NCBI GenBank assembly: GCA_022592435.1
Contig: JABYQS010000082.1
Location: 62,001-126,000, forward strand
DNA from: Cerioporus squamosus
Taxonomy: Eukaryota; Basidiomycota; Agaricomycetes; Polyporales; Polyporaceae
Reading direction: 5' to 3'
Length of the DNA stretch: 64,000 nt
Part shown: piece by piece, positions 45,383 to 56,244 of the stretch
Numbering within the stretch: position 1 is the stretch's first letter
Layout of the letters: each line of letters opens with the position of its first letter
The notes under the pieces: generated by a model
What the model was told of the DNA's origin: nothing
Databases searched by the model: none
What the model saw: only the letters and a program-made list of their open reading frames with translations
Translations under genes and position numbers: made by a program

Positions 45383-47603
45383 CTACTGATCACCACCCTC
45401 TACCTCATTGTATTGATCCCCATTCTCCTCGTTCCCAGCGCCGTCCTGTTGCCCATCATTCCCATCAGCAGCTCCTGCTCCTTCCGCCTCGTTACCAGCC
45501 TCAACAATCACAGCATTCGAGATGTACGTGCTGGAGTCAAACTGCTTACCCTTTGCAGTCGCAAGCCACTCAGCTCTGACCATGCACCGCGGTATGTAAA
45601 TCTTGCTGTGGCTGCCGCGTAGGTTCGGCAGGACCGTGTCGTTGTCCGGGCGGCGTTCACCACGGCGGCGAGGCACATACGTGTTGCCACGCGACTGTGT
45701 CGCCTTCTTCGCGGCCTCACCACGCTCATGCTCAGCATCAACTCGTGCAAGAAGTTCGATTGTCTGCATACTGTACGTGAGTTCTTCTCGCACCACACTG
45801 AGAACACTGACACTCACCTCATCGGTCATCCACCCCGGCGGCTGAGAATACCAGATCTTCCTGCGGATGATCTCCAACGCCTGCTGAGGACCTCCACCTG
45901 CACCCACGCCTGCGCCGGCACCCGCACCCACGCCTGTGCCATCTTCGTCCGTTGTTGTAGGGTCAATAGGGCCTGGCAGAGCTCCCGGTATTTCCTCCCA
46001 CACGGTGTGATCCGTGGACTGGTATTGCCATTGGAAGACGTACTGATGTTCCGGCGCGCGGAGCTGTTGTATGATGGGATCCGTCGACTTCTCGACGATG
46101 TCCTGGCGGTACTTTGACTTCTACGAGACAAACATAAGGTGAGCGAATGATCCCTCAGTTGTGACAATGACTTACGTTGCGCTTGCGCTTCTTGAGTACG
46201 TCCATGTACTTCTTCTCCTTCACCTTCTCCTCGGTCTGGTCCTGCGCGTTCCACTTCTTCACCATGCTCTTGAAGACCGTCTCGATGGCGCTGGTGAGTT
46301 CGCGTTGGGTGACCCGGGTGAGTGAGTACTCGGTGTGCTCACTGCTGACGACGCGCTGCTTCATCATCGCAGCAACCTCGAGGAGCCAGCCAACCGCGTT
46401 GACACCCCAAGCAGCATCGAAGTCCGGGCGGAGCAGTCGCTGCTGGACAACCGCCCCGCTCGTGACCTTCTGGGCCTTCTCGAGCCAGTACTGGCCGTCC
46501 TTGAGTGGCTGAGGGAGCTTGTCACCCTTTGTGATACCCATGAAGGCATACATGCAGTTGCGCACGGCCTCCTGCAAATCACATAAGTACGTCAGTTCCA
46601 CATCGACACATATACCAGACCTCACGAACAGGTTACGTACATACAAGGCGTTATCACGCTGCTGCCGCGCAGCCTCGGCTCGTGCAGCTGCGCTGCTCGA
46701 CGCATCTCCATGGGAGCCGCCGCTGTCCATCATCGCACCGCCCTCCTGCGCAGCCCGCGCGAGTTCTTCCAACGCGTCGAGCCGCGCTGACAGTTCCGTG
46801 GCCTGCCCGCTGAGTCCCAATGCCCAGGACTCGAGATCGTCCACCCGTACCCCCAGCGACTCCAACGAAGCAGCAGCACTGGCTGCCACAGAAGCAGCTG
46901 CCTCGATCGAGCTCTGCAGGCGGCCTGCTCCCAAGCTGCGTACCTCGGTGAGTTCTTTGACAGCCTCCTTGATCCCGCTGATATCGTGCTTGATTGCAGC
47001 GAATTGGTCGCTGACCTGCTTCGACATACCCGCTAGGTACATAGTATGTCAGCCGGGAGCCCCAGCCTGAGAAAGACTGCTTCCCACTTACCTCCACCTG
47101 CAGGTACCGTCGATCCAGTGCGCGCACTTGCGCTGGTCATCTGCGCAAAAGACGGCACTGCGAAACGTGTTAAGACCACGAGACGACATCAAGTGAGTCA
47201 TCATGAACTCACCTCCCTGAGAACGTTGTCCTCCAGCACCCACGCTAACTCGGCCTCCCTGACCGCCTTGCGTTGCACCAGCAGCACTGGCTTCTGTGGC
47301 AGCCTGAGCTCCCGGAGTGCCGCCCCGTCGAGTCCCATCCACAGCCGCCGGACCCCCAACTCGCCCAGCATTTGGAGGAGCGAACGGATTGAGGAAACCC
47401 CCGTGTCCGCGTCCCACACTCCCACTCGCGGACACCGTCCTCGGCCGTGCATCCCCGGGAGCGGGCGTGTTGCCAGGCACCGTGTGCATGCGAGGACGCT
47501 TGTTCGGCGGGCCTGGACGCGCGGGCGAGGGAGGATCGTGCGGACCTCGATCTTCTGCGCTCATATCGTGTGGTCTGCGGTGCGTCTGGCCTTCTGCGGG
47601 CAT
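45383..47603 (-). CDS. Transposon accessory protein, about 642 aa
   Basis: Exons 47603-47213, 47157-47092, 47032-46641, 46571-46176, 46120-45818 and 45763-45383; phases agree and the sum is divisible by three. An alternative start is 47564 (MSAEDRGPHD). The N-terminus is Pro/Arg/Gly-rich. A coiled coil follows (AIKHDISGIKEAVKELTEV, then SLESLGVRVDDLESW and ELSARLDALEEL). A helical domain comes next (AVRNCMYAFMGI to MDVLKKRKRN), with a basic end. The C-terminal half has a GVGAGAGAGVGAGGG linker and a conserved-looking KIYIPRCMVRAEWL segment. It converges on the transposase and sits inside the same element, so it is probably the DNA-binding or regulatory partner, as TNP1-type proteins are. No named domain recognised. 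Confidence 0.7.
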
Positions 47604-47660
47604 GTATGCATCAGCTATTAACAAGACAGCCTTTCCAGGACAACAACAACCTTGTAGGAC

Positions 47661-49973
47661 TGGCGGGAGATGGGAAGGAGGACGCCTCAGACAGGCCCGG
47701 GTGCGCGACACTTTATGCCTCTCGAGGCCAGCTCCAGCCTCCCGGTGCGCATCTCTTCTCCTCATCTGCGTGTCGCTGTGCTCACTCTATCTATCCTCCA
47801 GGTAACCTACATGTCATGGCAAGCATTCGTGACACTAAGTCGCCATCACAGCTGCCAAATCGAAGGCGGCGGACGAGCGCGGATTTGTGCGCCAGCAGTA
47901 GTAGCATACTCACTACCTTGTTTGGGCTGCTGTGGTCTTGTAGCTCATGCGCGCACCAATCTGAGTTTTCCCAATCAATCTTCTATTCGTATGCGACAGT
48001 ATACATGTGGTTGTGAGGTCGAAAAGCGAGAATTAGCAACAGGAGGACGACCGGAGGATGCGGGAAGCGCGGGGACGAGGGCAGGAGGGCAGGCTCTGCA
48101 AGCGCCCACAGGGCAGATCCGAAGAAGAAGCATGCAATCGGTGGACTCTCCTTTCGTTCTGCTCCACATCGACGCGCAGACGATTCATTGTCGAACCTCA
48201 GCATATTCGATATCTTCTTCGCTTCTTCCCTCGGAAGAAACGGCGTGATCTCCAGTGTCTTGGTTCTCACAACTGTCCGCCCGGGCTCGGCAGCCACACG
48301 GCTGCTCTCCTCGCATTGCAGACGTTCACCACATACCTGACTCCGGTCAGAATTGTAGAAGTGCAGCGTGCAATCGCCATAATGGGTACCACTGCAGCTT
48401 ACGCTGGCCCAAAAGGAAGGGAAGTACGTACCGCTTTCATGACCAGGGATCGATTTGTCCTGGCATGAGCAGACGATCTCCGGGCCTATTGAGGAGGGGC
48501 CAACCGCATCTGCCAAGTATGTTTGAGACCAGGGGTAACACATGAACTTTTTCCGTACTCACGTTATACCCCGACATGCGCGCCGCTCAATCGCCACAGC
48601 ACTACTACCTTTCTGCAACCACAAGCGATGTTGAGAAGGCCTAGACGGGCTGTGTGTCCGCAGCCGTTGGAGCGTGACAGTGATTCCAAGTCTGAAGGCC
48701 TGATGGACCGCCACCCCGCTGACAGCTGCATGACGGCGGGAGGCAGGCACTGAGAGGAGCTGTTCGTGTCCAGAATATGGTCAGCGGTGGTATGAGACTC
48801 ACGCACAGGCATTCAACCGACCAATGGTGCATCATGTCGACGAAACGAGAGATAATGGCGGTGTTTGTGGCAGCCTGGACCTACAACAGCTTCAGCGTAC
48901 TAAAGCCGACTAGTACACCAGCTGGTGAGAGCACTTAGATTGGAACCTGACCGAGGATTCGAGTCGCTGCAGGAAGCAAGTCAAGAGGTTCAAATGCAAT
49001 ACTTATTCAACTGAGAGTTGTTGATCATCGCTTGAAGACATTGATTTCCACCCTTATGCCGAGTAATTATGAGTTGTTACTCGGACTTGTAGGGCTACTA
49101 TCACATATACTTACCCAAAGCTTACCTGCTACTTACTCGACCTACTTACGCGCGACTAATACGTAGTACATTTCTCTGGGCCTTTCGCACCAATTTCGCA
49201 CTGCCCTCTTTCGTCTCTTCCCAACGACGTATCTTGTACACATGGATTCATCCCTCGATTCCTTATATTCTGCGTGAACGGCGTTGTACCGCGGACGCGA
49301 CGTCTATCGCTGCAGCTCAACGATCCATGCGCCGCCACGTATGAGTTCTCCCGTATCCTACTGCGCAGTGGGTGTGATGTGACATGCTCTACTCGAATAT
49401 GCCAGTGAACGTCAGTCCAGGACTACCACACGAGGTTTGTGCAAGATCTTCGAACTCAAGCTCCAAGTATCGCTCACTCCCCACCGATCGCGCGATGTAG
49501 CCTCATGTTGGCACATACCGCAGCCAGGGCGGACCGGCCTCTCTGGCTGTTATCCACAGCATTCAGTACAGCTTCGACTTCTCCTGGTCAGCAACCACAT
49601 GACAGCCATCTTGACGCGCTCTCCTCCTCCGGGCCTCCTCCAACTTCACTATGCCATAAAGAGCCGAAGCTTCCCCGAGCCTGACGACTCACGAGCTCGA
49701 CCGTCAGCTCTTCTACTTCGAAGACCGGGCTCAACGCGACGTCGGGTCCCCGTCAAGGGCATCACGCGAGAGGTACACATCCAACGCGTGTCCTAATCTT
49801 GGCCCATACTCTATCAACCTGCCTTCTAGCAGCAGCACGACACAGTCACGTACGCGTACCTCCGTTGAGTTCTCGCCTCTCGAAGGCCCTCGGGCTCAAA
49901 TCCGCCATCGTGTTTGATGGTGCGCCCTTAGGGTGGGCTCTCGAGTTAGCGGCTGGGCCCTGTACCAGCGTCG
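47661..49973. other. 2.3 kb gene-poor interval
   Basis: No gene I can support. The 187-codon minus frame at 47983-48543 shows no domain or splice logic. The stretch 49020-49150 is unusually A/T-rich for this window with repeated TTACT/TTAC words. The right end of the transposon should lie near 47.65-48.1 kb. Confidence 0.4.
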
Positions 49974-49980
49974 TATAAGT
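49974..49980 (+). promoter_or_regulatory. TATA box of the GH10 xylanase gene
   Basis: TATAAGT, 79 bp before the start codon at 50053. Confidence 0.5.
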
Positions 49981-50052
49981 GCTGCTGCAGCTGGTGCGCG
50001 GACGCAAACTCGCTCACTCCTCCTGCTGCGTTCCTGCCCTCGTACTGGCACT

Positions 50053-51519
50053 ATGATCGGTTTCGGACACTTCTTCGCTCTCAGCGCGGTCCTTGGAACA
50101 GCGATCTCCATCCCGACTTCCGACACGACACTGAACACACAGTCCAAGAAGGGACTGAACCTGGCGGCTCAAGCGGCAAAGAAGCTGTATCTCGGAACAG
50201 CGACGAACAGCGATCAGTGGAACGACACGACGTACTACAGCATCCTCAAGGACAATGCGGAGTTCGGACAGGTTACGCCCGCGAATGTTATGAAATGGGT
50301 ATGTTCCCGATGTCGTTTGAGAGTGATTCCCAAGACCGGTCGCTGACATACCCCCTAATTGGGCTTGACAGTTTGCTACAGAGCCCGAACCGGGCGTGTT
50401 CACGTTCGAGGCCGGGGATGTGATCGCGAACTTCGTGAAGAAAACCGGGAAGAAGCTGCGCGGCCATAATTGCGTCTGGCACAATCAACTGCCGGACTGG
50501 GTCGCAAACGGCACGTTCACCGCGTCGGAGCTCGCGTTCGTCGTGGAGAGACACTGCTACGAGCTCGTGCACCACTATCGGGGACAAGTGTGAGTGTCAT
50601 CGTGGCCTACATAGCAATGAACTGGGATACTGACTTTGGTGTAGCTGTACGTATCCGAGAGGGTTCGAATTGCAATAGCTGACTTGATTTCGCCCACAGA
50701 CAGCTGGGACGTCATCAATGGTGGGTCCGCTCTTTTCCCAGTGGCGTCCATCGCCGATGGCGACCGCGTGTAGAGTCATTGAATGACGACGGGACGTTCC
50801 GCTCGGACGTCTTCTACGACACGCTAAATTCGACGTACATCCCTATCGCACTCCGTGCGGCCCGGCGTGCAGACCCGCACGCGAAGCTCTACATCAACGA
50901 CTACAACATCGAGGGCACCGGTACGCGCCTCCATTCCACTCCCAGTCCTTTTTCTCTCGTTCGTCGGTCAGTTGACGCTTGTGGTTGTGCCCAGGTGCGA
51001 AGGCGACCGCACTCAAGAATCTCGTCAAGTCGCTCAAGCGCCAAGGGGTGCCCATCGACGGCGTCGGCATACAATCGCACCTCACCGTCGGCGAGGTGCC
51101 CACTACGCTCCAACAAAACATCGAGGAATTCGTGGCGCTCGGCATCGAGGTTGCCATTACGGAACTCGACATCCGCTTCCTGAACACAACGGCCAACGAA
51201 GAAGGCCTGGTCCGACAGAAGGCCGACTACGAGACCGTCATCAAGGCGTGCAATGCTGTCGATAAGTGTGTCGGGGTGACGTTGTGGGATTTCACTGACA
51301 AGGTGCGATCTGCGCGAGCTGCAGGTGCTCTGGCATCTCACGCATTTCTCAACAGTTTTCGTGGATCCCGACCACCTTCCCTAACGAGGGCTATCCGTGC
51401 CCTTGGGACGCAGTCAGTTCCTTCGACTACCGAGGCTTACCACGCAGTATGCTGATCAAATGTTCCAGAACTACGTGAAAAAGCCTGCTTATGATGGGAT
51501 CATTCAAGGCTTCCAATGA
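50053..51519 (+). CDS. GH10 endo-1,4-beta-xylanase, 356 aa
   Basis: Exons 50053-50298, 50372-50589, 50645-50646 (2 nt), 50700-50720 (21 nt), 50774-50920, 50995-51302, 51356-51412 and 51448-51519; sum 1071 nt. Secreted plant cell-wall enzyme cutting the xylan backbone. A signal peptide (MIGFGHFFALSAVLGTAIS) is followed directly by the catalytic barrel, with no CBM1 module. Landmarks: NVMKWFATEPEPG, RGHNCVWHNQLPDWV, YSWDVINES with the acid/base Glu encoded across an intron, IQSHLTVGEVP, AITELDIRF with the nucleophile Glu, and VTLWDFTDKFSWIP. The YSWDVINE motif appears only if the 2-nt exon is used. The last intron is just 35 nt. TATA box at 49974. Confidence 0.9.
50645..50646 (+). other. 2-nt microexon (CT) in the xylanase gene
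   Basis: Lies between introns 50590-50644 (55 nt, GTGAGT...CTGAC...GTAG) and 50647-50699 (53 nt, GTACGT...CTGAC...ACAG). GT+CT+AC gives Val-Tyr, producing QVYSWDVINE. Any single-intron alternative across this interval puts the acid/base motif out of frame. Confidence 0.7.
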
Positions 51520-51711
51520 ACCCCTGAGTCCGGTGTCTCGTAGCACGAGTTCCATGAGCATACATAACTTCTGTACAGCGATCCTCATACTGAAGACGTT
51601 GTTGTGTCTGCCCGAACGGGAGCCCGCATCCAGCCAGGTACGTGGGACCATGGTCATGGAGGCAGCGGGGCACCGGACCCCATGACCGTGGAGAATGTTC
51701 GCGCCACCACA

Positions 51712-51718
51712 TATAAGT
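51712..51718 (+). promoter_or_regulatory. TATA box of the acyltransferase-like gene
   Basis: TATAAGT, 50 bp before the start codon at 51762. Confidence 0.5.
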
Positions 51719-51761
51719 CCCGAGGCACGATAGCGCTATCACAACCCCTTCGGGATCGACT

Positions 51762-53006
51762 ATGACCAGCAAGACATACGAGGTCCCAAGGCTTCACCTC
51801 AGTGGATCTCCGTATCAGGTGAGTTGGTGCGCAATGGTCTTCTCGATTCGCCGATCGCTCACGATGAGCAGATAGGGTTGCAGCATGGCAAGCTTCTCGC
51901 ACCCCAGATTCTTGACCAGCTCTCCATCTACCGCGAGCTCTTCAGGCAGGCGTGCAAATTCGACTGGGCGCATGTCCGTACGGTCGCGAGAGACTTCCGC
52001 GCAGGGATCGATCGGCTCGCGCCTGAGCTTCTCGAGGAGATGAGGGGCATCGCGGACGGTGTCCAGGAGTCCAAAGTGTCGTCAGACACTGTGGACGTGC
52101 TTGACATCGTTGCGCTGAATGCGAGAAGCGAGATCGCGCTGGGACAGTGGGACGACGGATGCACGAGCCTCGCGTGGCATATTCGTGCGCCCGATACAGA
52201 GAAACAAATCCTGGCCCAGAACTGGGACTGGAGAGAGGCCGTCGGGAAGAATCTCGCCATGGTGTCGATCGAGTCGGCGGGCAAGCCGAAGATATGGATG
52301 GTTACCGAGGTACGTTCCTTCATCTCCACGCAATGTATTGCATGTACTGATGTCGACTCATTCCATCATAGCCAGGCATCGTCGGTAAGATCGGCTTCAA
52401 TTCGCGGTCGGTCGGGGTGTGCTTGAACGCCATCCGTGCCCGGCCGATCTCGACGTCGCTCCTGCCCATCCACTTGCTCCTCCGCATTGCTCTCGAGTCG
52501 AACTCCGTGGACGCGGCGATCGCACGGTTCGAGAAGCTGGGCGGAGCAGCGTCGAGCCAGCATATCCTCATCGCCGACGCCAACGGCGCTCGCGGCCTCG
52601 AGCTCTCCCCGCGCGGGGGAGTCTACCTGTCCGAAGACCCGAACGGCATCGTCACGCATACGAACCATTTCCTGCAGAACATGCTCATGGACGAGCCGCC
52701 CTGGCTGTCCGGTTCCCCTGTCCGACTGGAGCGCGCGAAGACGATCTGCGAGGAGCTCATCCGGGAGCTTGGCTGCGAGCGCCTGGGAGAAGTCGACGCG
52801 AAGCTGCTGCGGGCACGATTCTTCTCCGACACCTTTAATTCCCCACAGGCAATATGCTGCTCCCCCGATCCGACCGCGATGCCAGAATTCAGACGCTCTT
52901 CAACGTCGTCATGACTTTCGCGCCTGGCAGGGAACCCTCAGCGGAGGTCATCTTTGGGAAACCTGGGAGCGGAGAGGAGAGCAGTGTGTACTACATGCCT
53001 TGGTAG
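51762..53006 (+). CDS. C45/penicillin-acyltransferase-like Ntn hydrolase, with 3' frameshift
   Basis: Exons 51762-51818, 51872-52309 and 52372-53006. Member of peptidase family C45 (acyl-CoA:6-aminopenicillanate acyltransferase type), Ntn hydrolases that cut themselves before a Cys which becomes the nucleophile. The self-processing site is visible as DDGCTSLAWHIR, about residue 110, followed by QILAQNWDWR. Further family blocks: GKIGFNSRSVGVCLNAI, THTNHFL and FNSPQAICC. Near 52878 one base appears to be missing: the expected end (RIQTLFNVVM to EVIFGKPG and stop 53004-53006) is in another frame; read literally the protein stops at 52914. Basidiomycetes make no penicillin, so the physiological substrate is unknown. 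No signal peptide or peroxisomal tripeptide seen. Confidence 0.75.
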
Positions 53007-53105
53007 AACTGGGCATAGGCTGCTGTATATACGGTCGGGTGACTGGCTGCGTAGCACGCGCTTCCAAGCAGAAACGCTATATGAACAATATCTGTACCAC
53101 GACTT

Positions 53106-54972
53106 TCACTTGCCAATGACGCCTTCTTCCTGCAACCGCGCGAATTCGTCTTCTGCGAGCCCCAGCTCTCCAATCAGCACTTCCCGGTTATGTTGACCCA
53201 AGCTCCGGACCTGCCCAGCGCGTCTTCGCGTCGCACCCTTCAAGCACGGGCACGACCTTCGACATCTTCACGTTCCACCCGTCCCCCAAGCTCTTGTCTT
53301 CTCGGGATCTGCACCCGCACTGTACCGGGGAACCCATACCTCCTCGACCAATCCGCGCGCCTTCGTGTGCTCGTTCTCGACGATGTCCTTCACATTGAGC
53401 ACGCGCCCGACAGGCACGCCGACCGCGCGGAGCGTCTCCTCGACTTGCTCGGCCGTCCGTGTGCGCGTCCACGCGGTGATGGCGTCCTCGATCTCCTTCT
53501 GACGCGCGACGCGGTGGTGGTTCTGCGCAAAGTCCGGCCCGATCAGATCAGGCCGCTCGAGCGCAGTCATGAGCCGGACGTAGATCGAGTCGGCGTTCGC
53601 TCCGATAACAACGTATGTGGGGGCAGAGGGTGCGGACGGCGAGGGCTTGCAGGGATACGCGTTTGTGGGCACGATGCCTGTCACGGAGGAGCCTGAGGGA
53701 CCACGGATCTGATTTGGACACGGCAGTTCAGAATGAGTCTGAGAATTAGGCTTGTGGCCTCGAGGGAGGACAGGTTACGTACCTTGCCTTTGCGGTCATA
53801 TTCAGGGATGATGCCCTCCATGAGATTGATCATGCTGGAAGTGAATCGCCATGTAAATCACACGACGAACTAAGGAGGCAAGCAGCGGAACTTGCCTCTC
53901 GAAGATGCTCACGTCGACAGTCTGGCCACCGAGCAGCCCCTGGGACTCTCTATTCTTTCGGGACATGAGAGCAAGTACCTGAATACCCGATTCTGTAAGT
54001 AGCTTGCACCGCGTGTGTCGCATACGTCAACGCACTGTACCGAATGCAGCGTGCAAGCCTGCTACAGAGTCACCCAAACTGATATTTGGCCTGACAGGTG
54101 GACCAGACAGTGCACCAGTCTTGGAATCAAGGGTACCGTTAATGTATCGGAAACCTGACTCTGCCTCGCACACTGAGGCATACCCTGGCCGCGAGGCCCA
54201 TGGCCCTGTCTGGCCGTAGCCACTGACACGAGTGAATATGAGCGATGGGTTCAGCGCATGAAGGTCGGCTGGGCCTAGGTTCCACTTCTCCAGGGCTGCA
54301 GAAAGTTTGACATCAGACTGCGACAGTGGTTTTGTAAACAGGCGGTTGACCCACTTCCCGGCTTGAAGTTTTCAAGCATGACATCGCTCTTGACTGCGAG
54401 CGACTTGACGAGCCTGCGCCGCAGTTCAGCGTGGACATGGTACATGACTCGGACGAGCTGCAAGGCCTTACTTGCGTCCTTCCTCCTTCCGCATGTCGAT
54501 GGTCACACTCTTCTTGTTCCGTGCGATACTGCGCCACCATGGGCTGACGCCATCGACATCGAGTTCTCTCCAAACGCGTAGAGGGTCGCCGACGTTCGGT
54601 GGCTCGACCTTGATCACTTCGGCACCATAGTGTCTGCGCGAGACTCGGTCAGCTCCAGTTCAATAAGCTGACCATGCATGGTATCAGTGTCTGCTTACCC
54701 GAGGATTTGTCCGCAAAACGGCCCAGCTATGACTTGGCCTACCTCGAGCACTCGGACACCCGAGAGTGGCAAGTTCGCACGGGCAACATGTTCAGGTCGA
54801 ATGCTGCCAGTGTTATACGGGCATAGAATCTCAAATGAGTGTTATTAGTCGTGTGTTGTAGTGGTTTGATTGTACTTTACCTGGAAATGAACCTCCTGGG
54901 AGGGAAACGGCATCTGACCCTCAACTTGCTGGAGGTTCCAGACCTGGCAAGCACGTCGAACCTGCCAGCCAT
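53106..54972 (-). CDS. Family III (CaiB/BaiF) CoA-transferase, with frameshifts
   Basis: Moves CoA between carboxylic acids; the closest animal relatives are mitochondrial (SUGCT). The start at 54972 (MAGRFDVLARSG) opens an Arg/Ser-rich N-terminus that could be a mitochondrial presequence. Blocks in order: LPLSGVRVLEVGQVIAGPFCG, HYGAEVIKVEPPNVGDPLRVW, RNKKSVTIDMRKEEGRK, SDVMLENFKPG, SGYGQTGPWASRPGYASVCE, LLGGQTVDVSIFE, TGIVPTNAYPC, VGVPVGRVLNVKDIVENEH and GWNVKMSKVVPVLEG. Stop 53106-53108. Intron 53895-53835 has a GC donor (AG/GCAAGT). Two lesions near the 3' end: one G short in the C-run at about 53283-53287 and one extra base near 53197 (GPELG then QHNREV). Exon ends in the 5' half are only partly resolved. 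Confidence 0.72.
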
Positions 54973-56244
54973 GCCGAATCTCTCGAAGCCTATACGAAGT
55001 TATTGATGAAGACCAAGGTTGAAAAGCCGTCGGTCCTGGTCATCAGCACCATGTCCGAATCCCGCGGAATCATGCTCCCCTCGTGGCACGGGCGCCCCGC
55101 CAGTAATGACGTAATCAAACAGTATCGAAGCCTCCGCGCTCTTGTTCGCGCTCTTCCTGTCTCTTTGCTCCCTCGTACATACCATCGCGATCCGCCGCAA
55201 GCAGTTTAACCATACACAACTCCTTCCAAGTGGTGGTAGAGTCCCAGTGAGACGGCAGACTACACGCACAGTGGCTATGCAGTCAATGCCGAGTCCCGAC
55301 AAGCGCGCATACTGTGATAATAATCTACACCAACAGTGTGTTCTTCTGAATTTGAGCGCAGTGGCTAATAGTAAAGCTGCGGCTCCAGGACGTGTTGATA
55401 CTCCTCGTCATGCGACGGCTTGAGAGGTCCTCGCCTTGTCGCAATGGTAAGTATTCAGGGAGTACTTAACTCACCCGTTTCAGCGTGAGGTGTCGGACTC
55501 TGCATTGCAACGGCGTTATGGGGTACCGGGTGTTCATCACAATGCGGGAGGTACATCAGCTGGATACTTGCCGGCTCGTCCTGTCCCCATATACCGACAG
55601 GCTGTAGTCATGAGCGTCGATACTTCGCACTTCATGTAATTCATGAGTGGCCGAGCGACAACAGGCTGTCGTGACGCCGCCAGTAAACTCTGTTCACAAT
55701 GCCTTCTCCGAGCCCATGAGCCGCGAAGCCGATTAAATCACAGTAGTATAACATGGTCTTCGACGCACCCAAGTTGCTCCCAAACGTTCATAGTCGTTAC
55801 CCCATGAGTCTCTATAATATGCTACTTAAGCCCCGGTGGCGTGGTCAGGCACATGATCCTGGCTGTTCCGCTTTGACCACGACCACTGCGCTCGGCCTCC
55901 TTCACGGACCACACTCCTGCGGCGTCGCACGACCGGAAGGTTTGCTACGGGCTATACTGGGATACGCCTGTGGCAGCAGTCACCGCAACTCTGGGTTGAT
56001 TCGAAACCAGGCGACTCGCACGTGTAGCCAGGGACGCCCAACGTGAGTACCCCGGATTCTGTTCTACATCGTCCGCGCTACAACGTGCGGCGGCAGTCAG
56101 ACTGGGACACAGGCGGCGTTGGCGCAGCCGGCGACGACGAGATTGGAACTGGCCGCAACTGCGACAGAGGAGGAGTTGCAGGCGCGGGAGCGGATAAGTA
56201 GCGGGAGTGCAACGGAGGAGCAGACGGACTCGCGATCGACGGAA
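54973..56244. other. Intergenic; possible 5' exon of the Rho exchange factor
   Basis: No gene supported. The reading frame of the exchange-factor gene stays open upstream to about 56100, and a GTGAGT donor at 56044 with an acceptor near 56096 suggests an upstream, perhaps untranslated, exon. Confidence 0.35.

Larger units (their letters stand above)
40852..47660. mobile_element. Two-gene DNA transposon, Tnp2/CACTA-like
   Basis: Extent is set by its two convergent genes, which stop 31 bp apart (45351 and 45383). Transposase on the plus strand and an accessory gene on the minus strand is a layout known from CACTA-type elements (TNP2/TNPD plus TNP1/TNPA). I could not find matching terminal inverted repeats or a target-site duplication by eye, so the ends are approximate. 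Both reading frames are intact, so the element may be young. Confidence 0.6.

Noticed and set aside
40600..48100. CACTA-like terminal inverted repeats
   Set aside because: I looked for matching ends on both sides of the two transposon genes and found no convincing pair, so none is annotated.
47983..48543. 187-codon minus-strand open frame right of the transposon
   Set aside because: No domain, repeats or plausible exon signals; composition looks like noncoding sequence.
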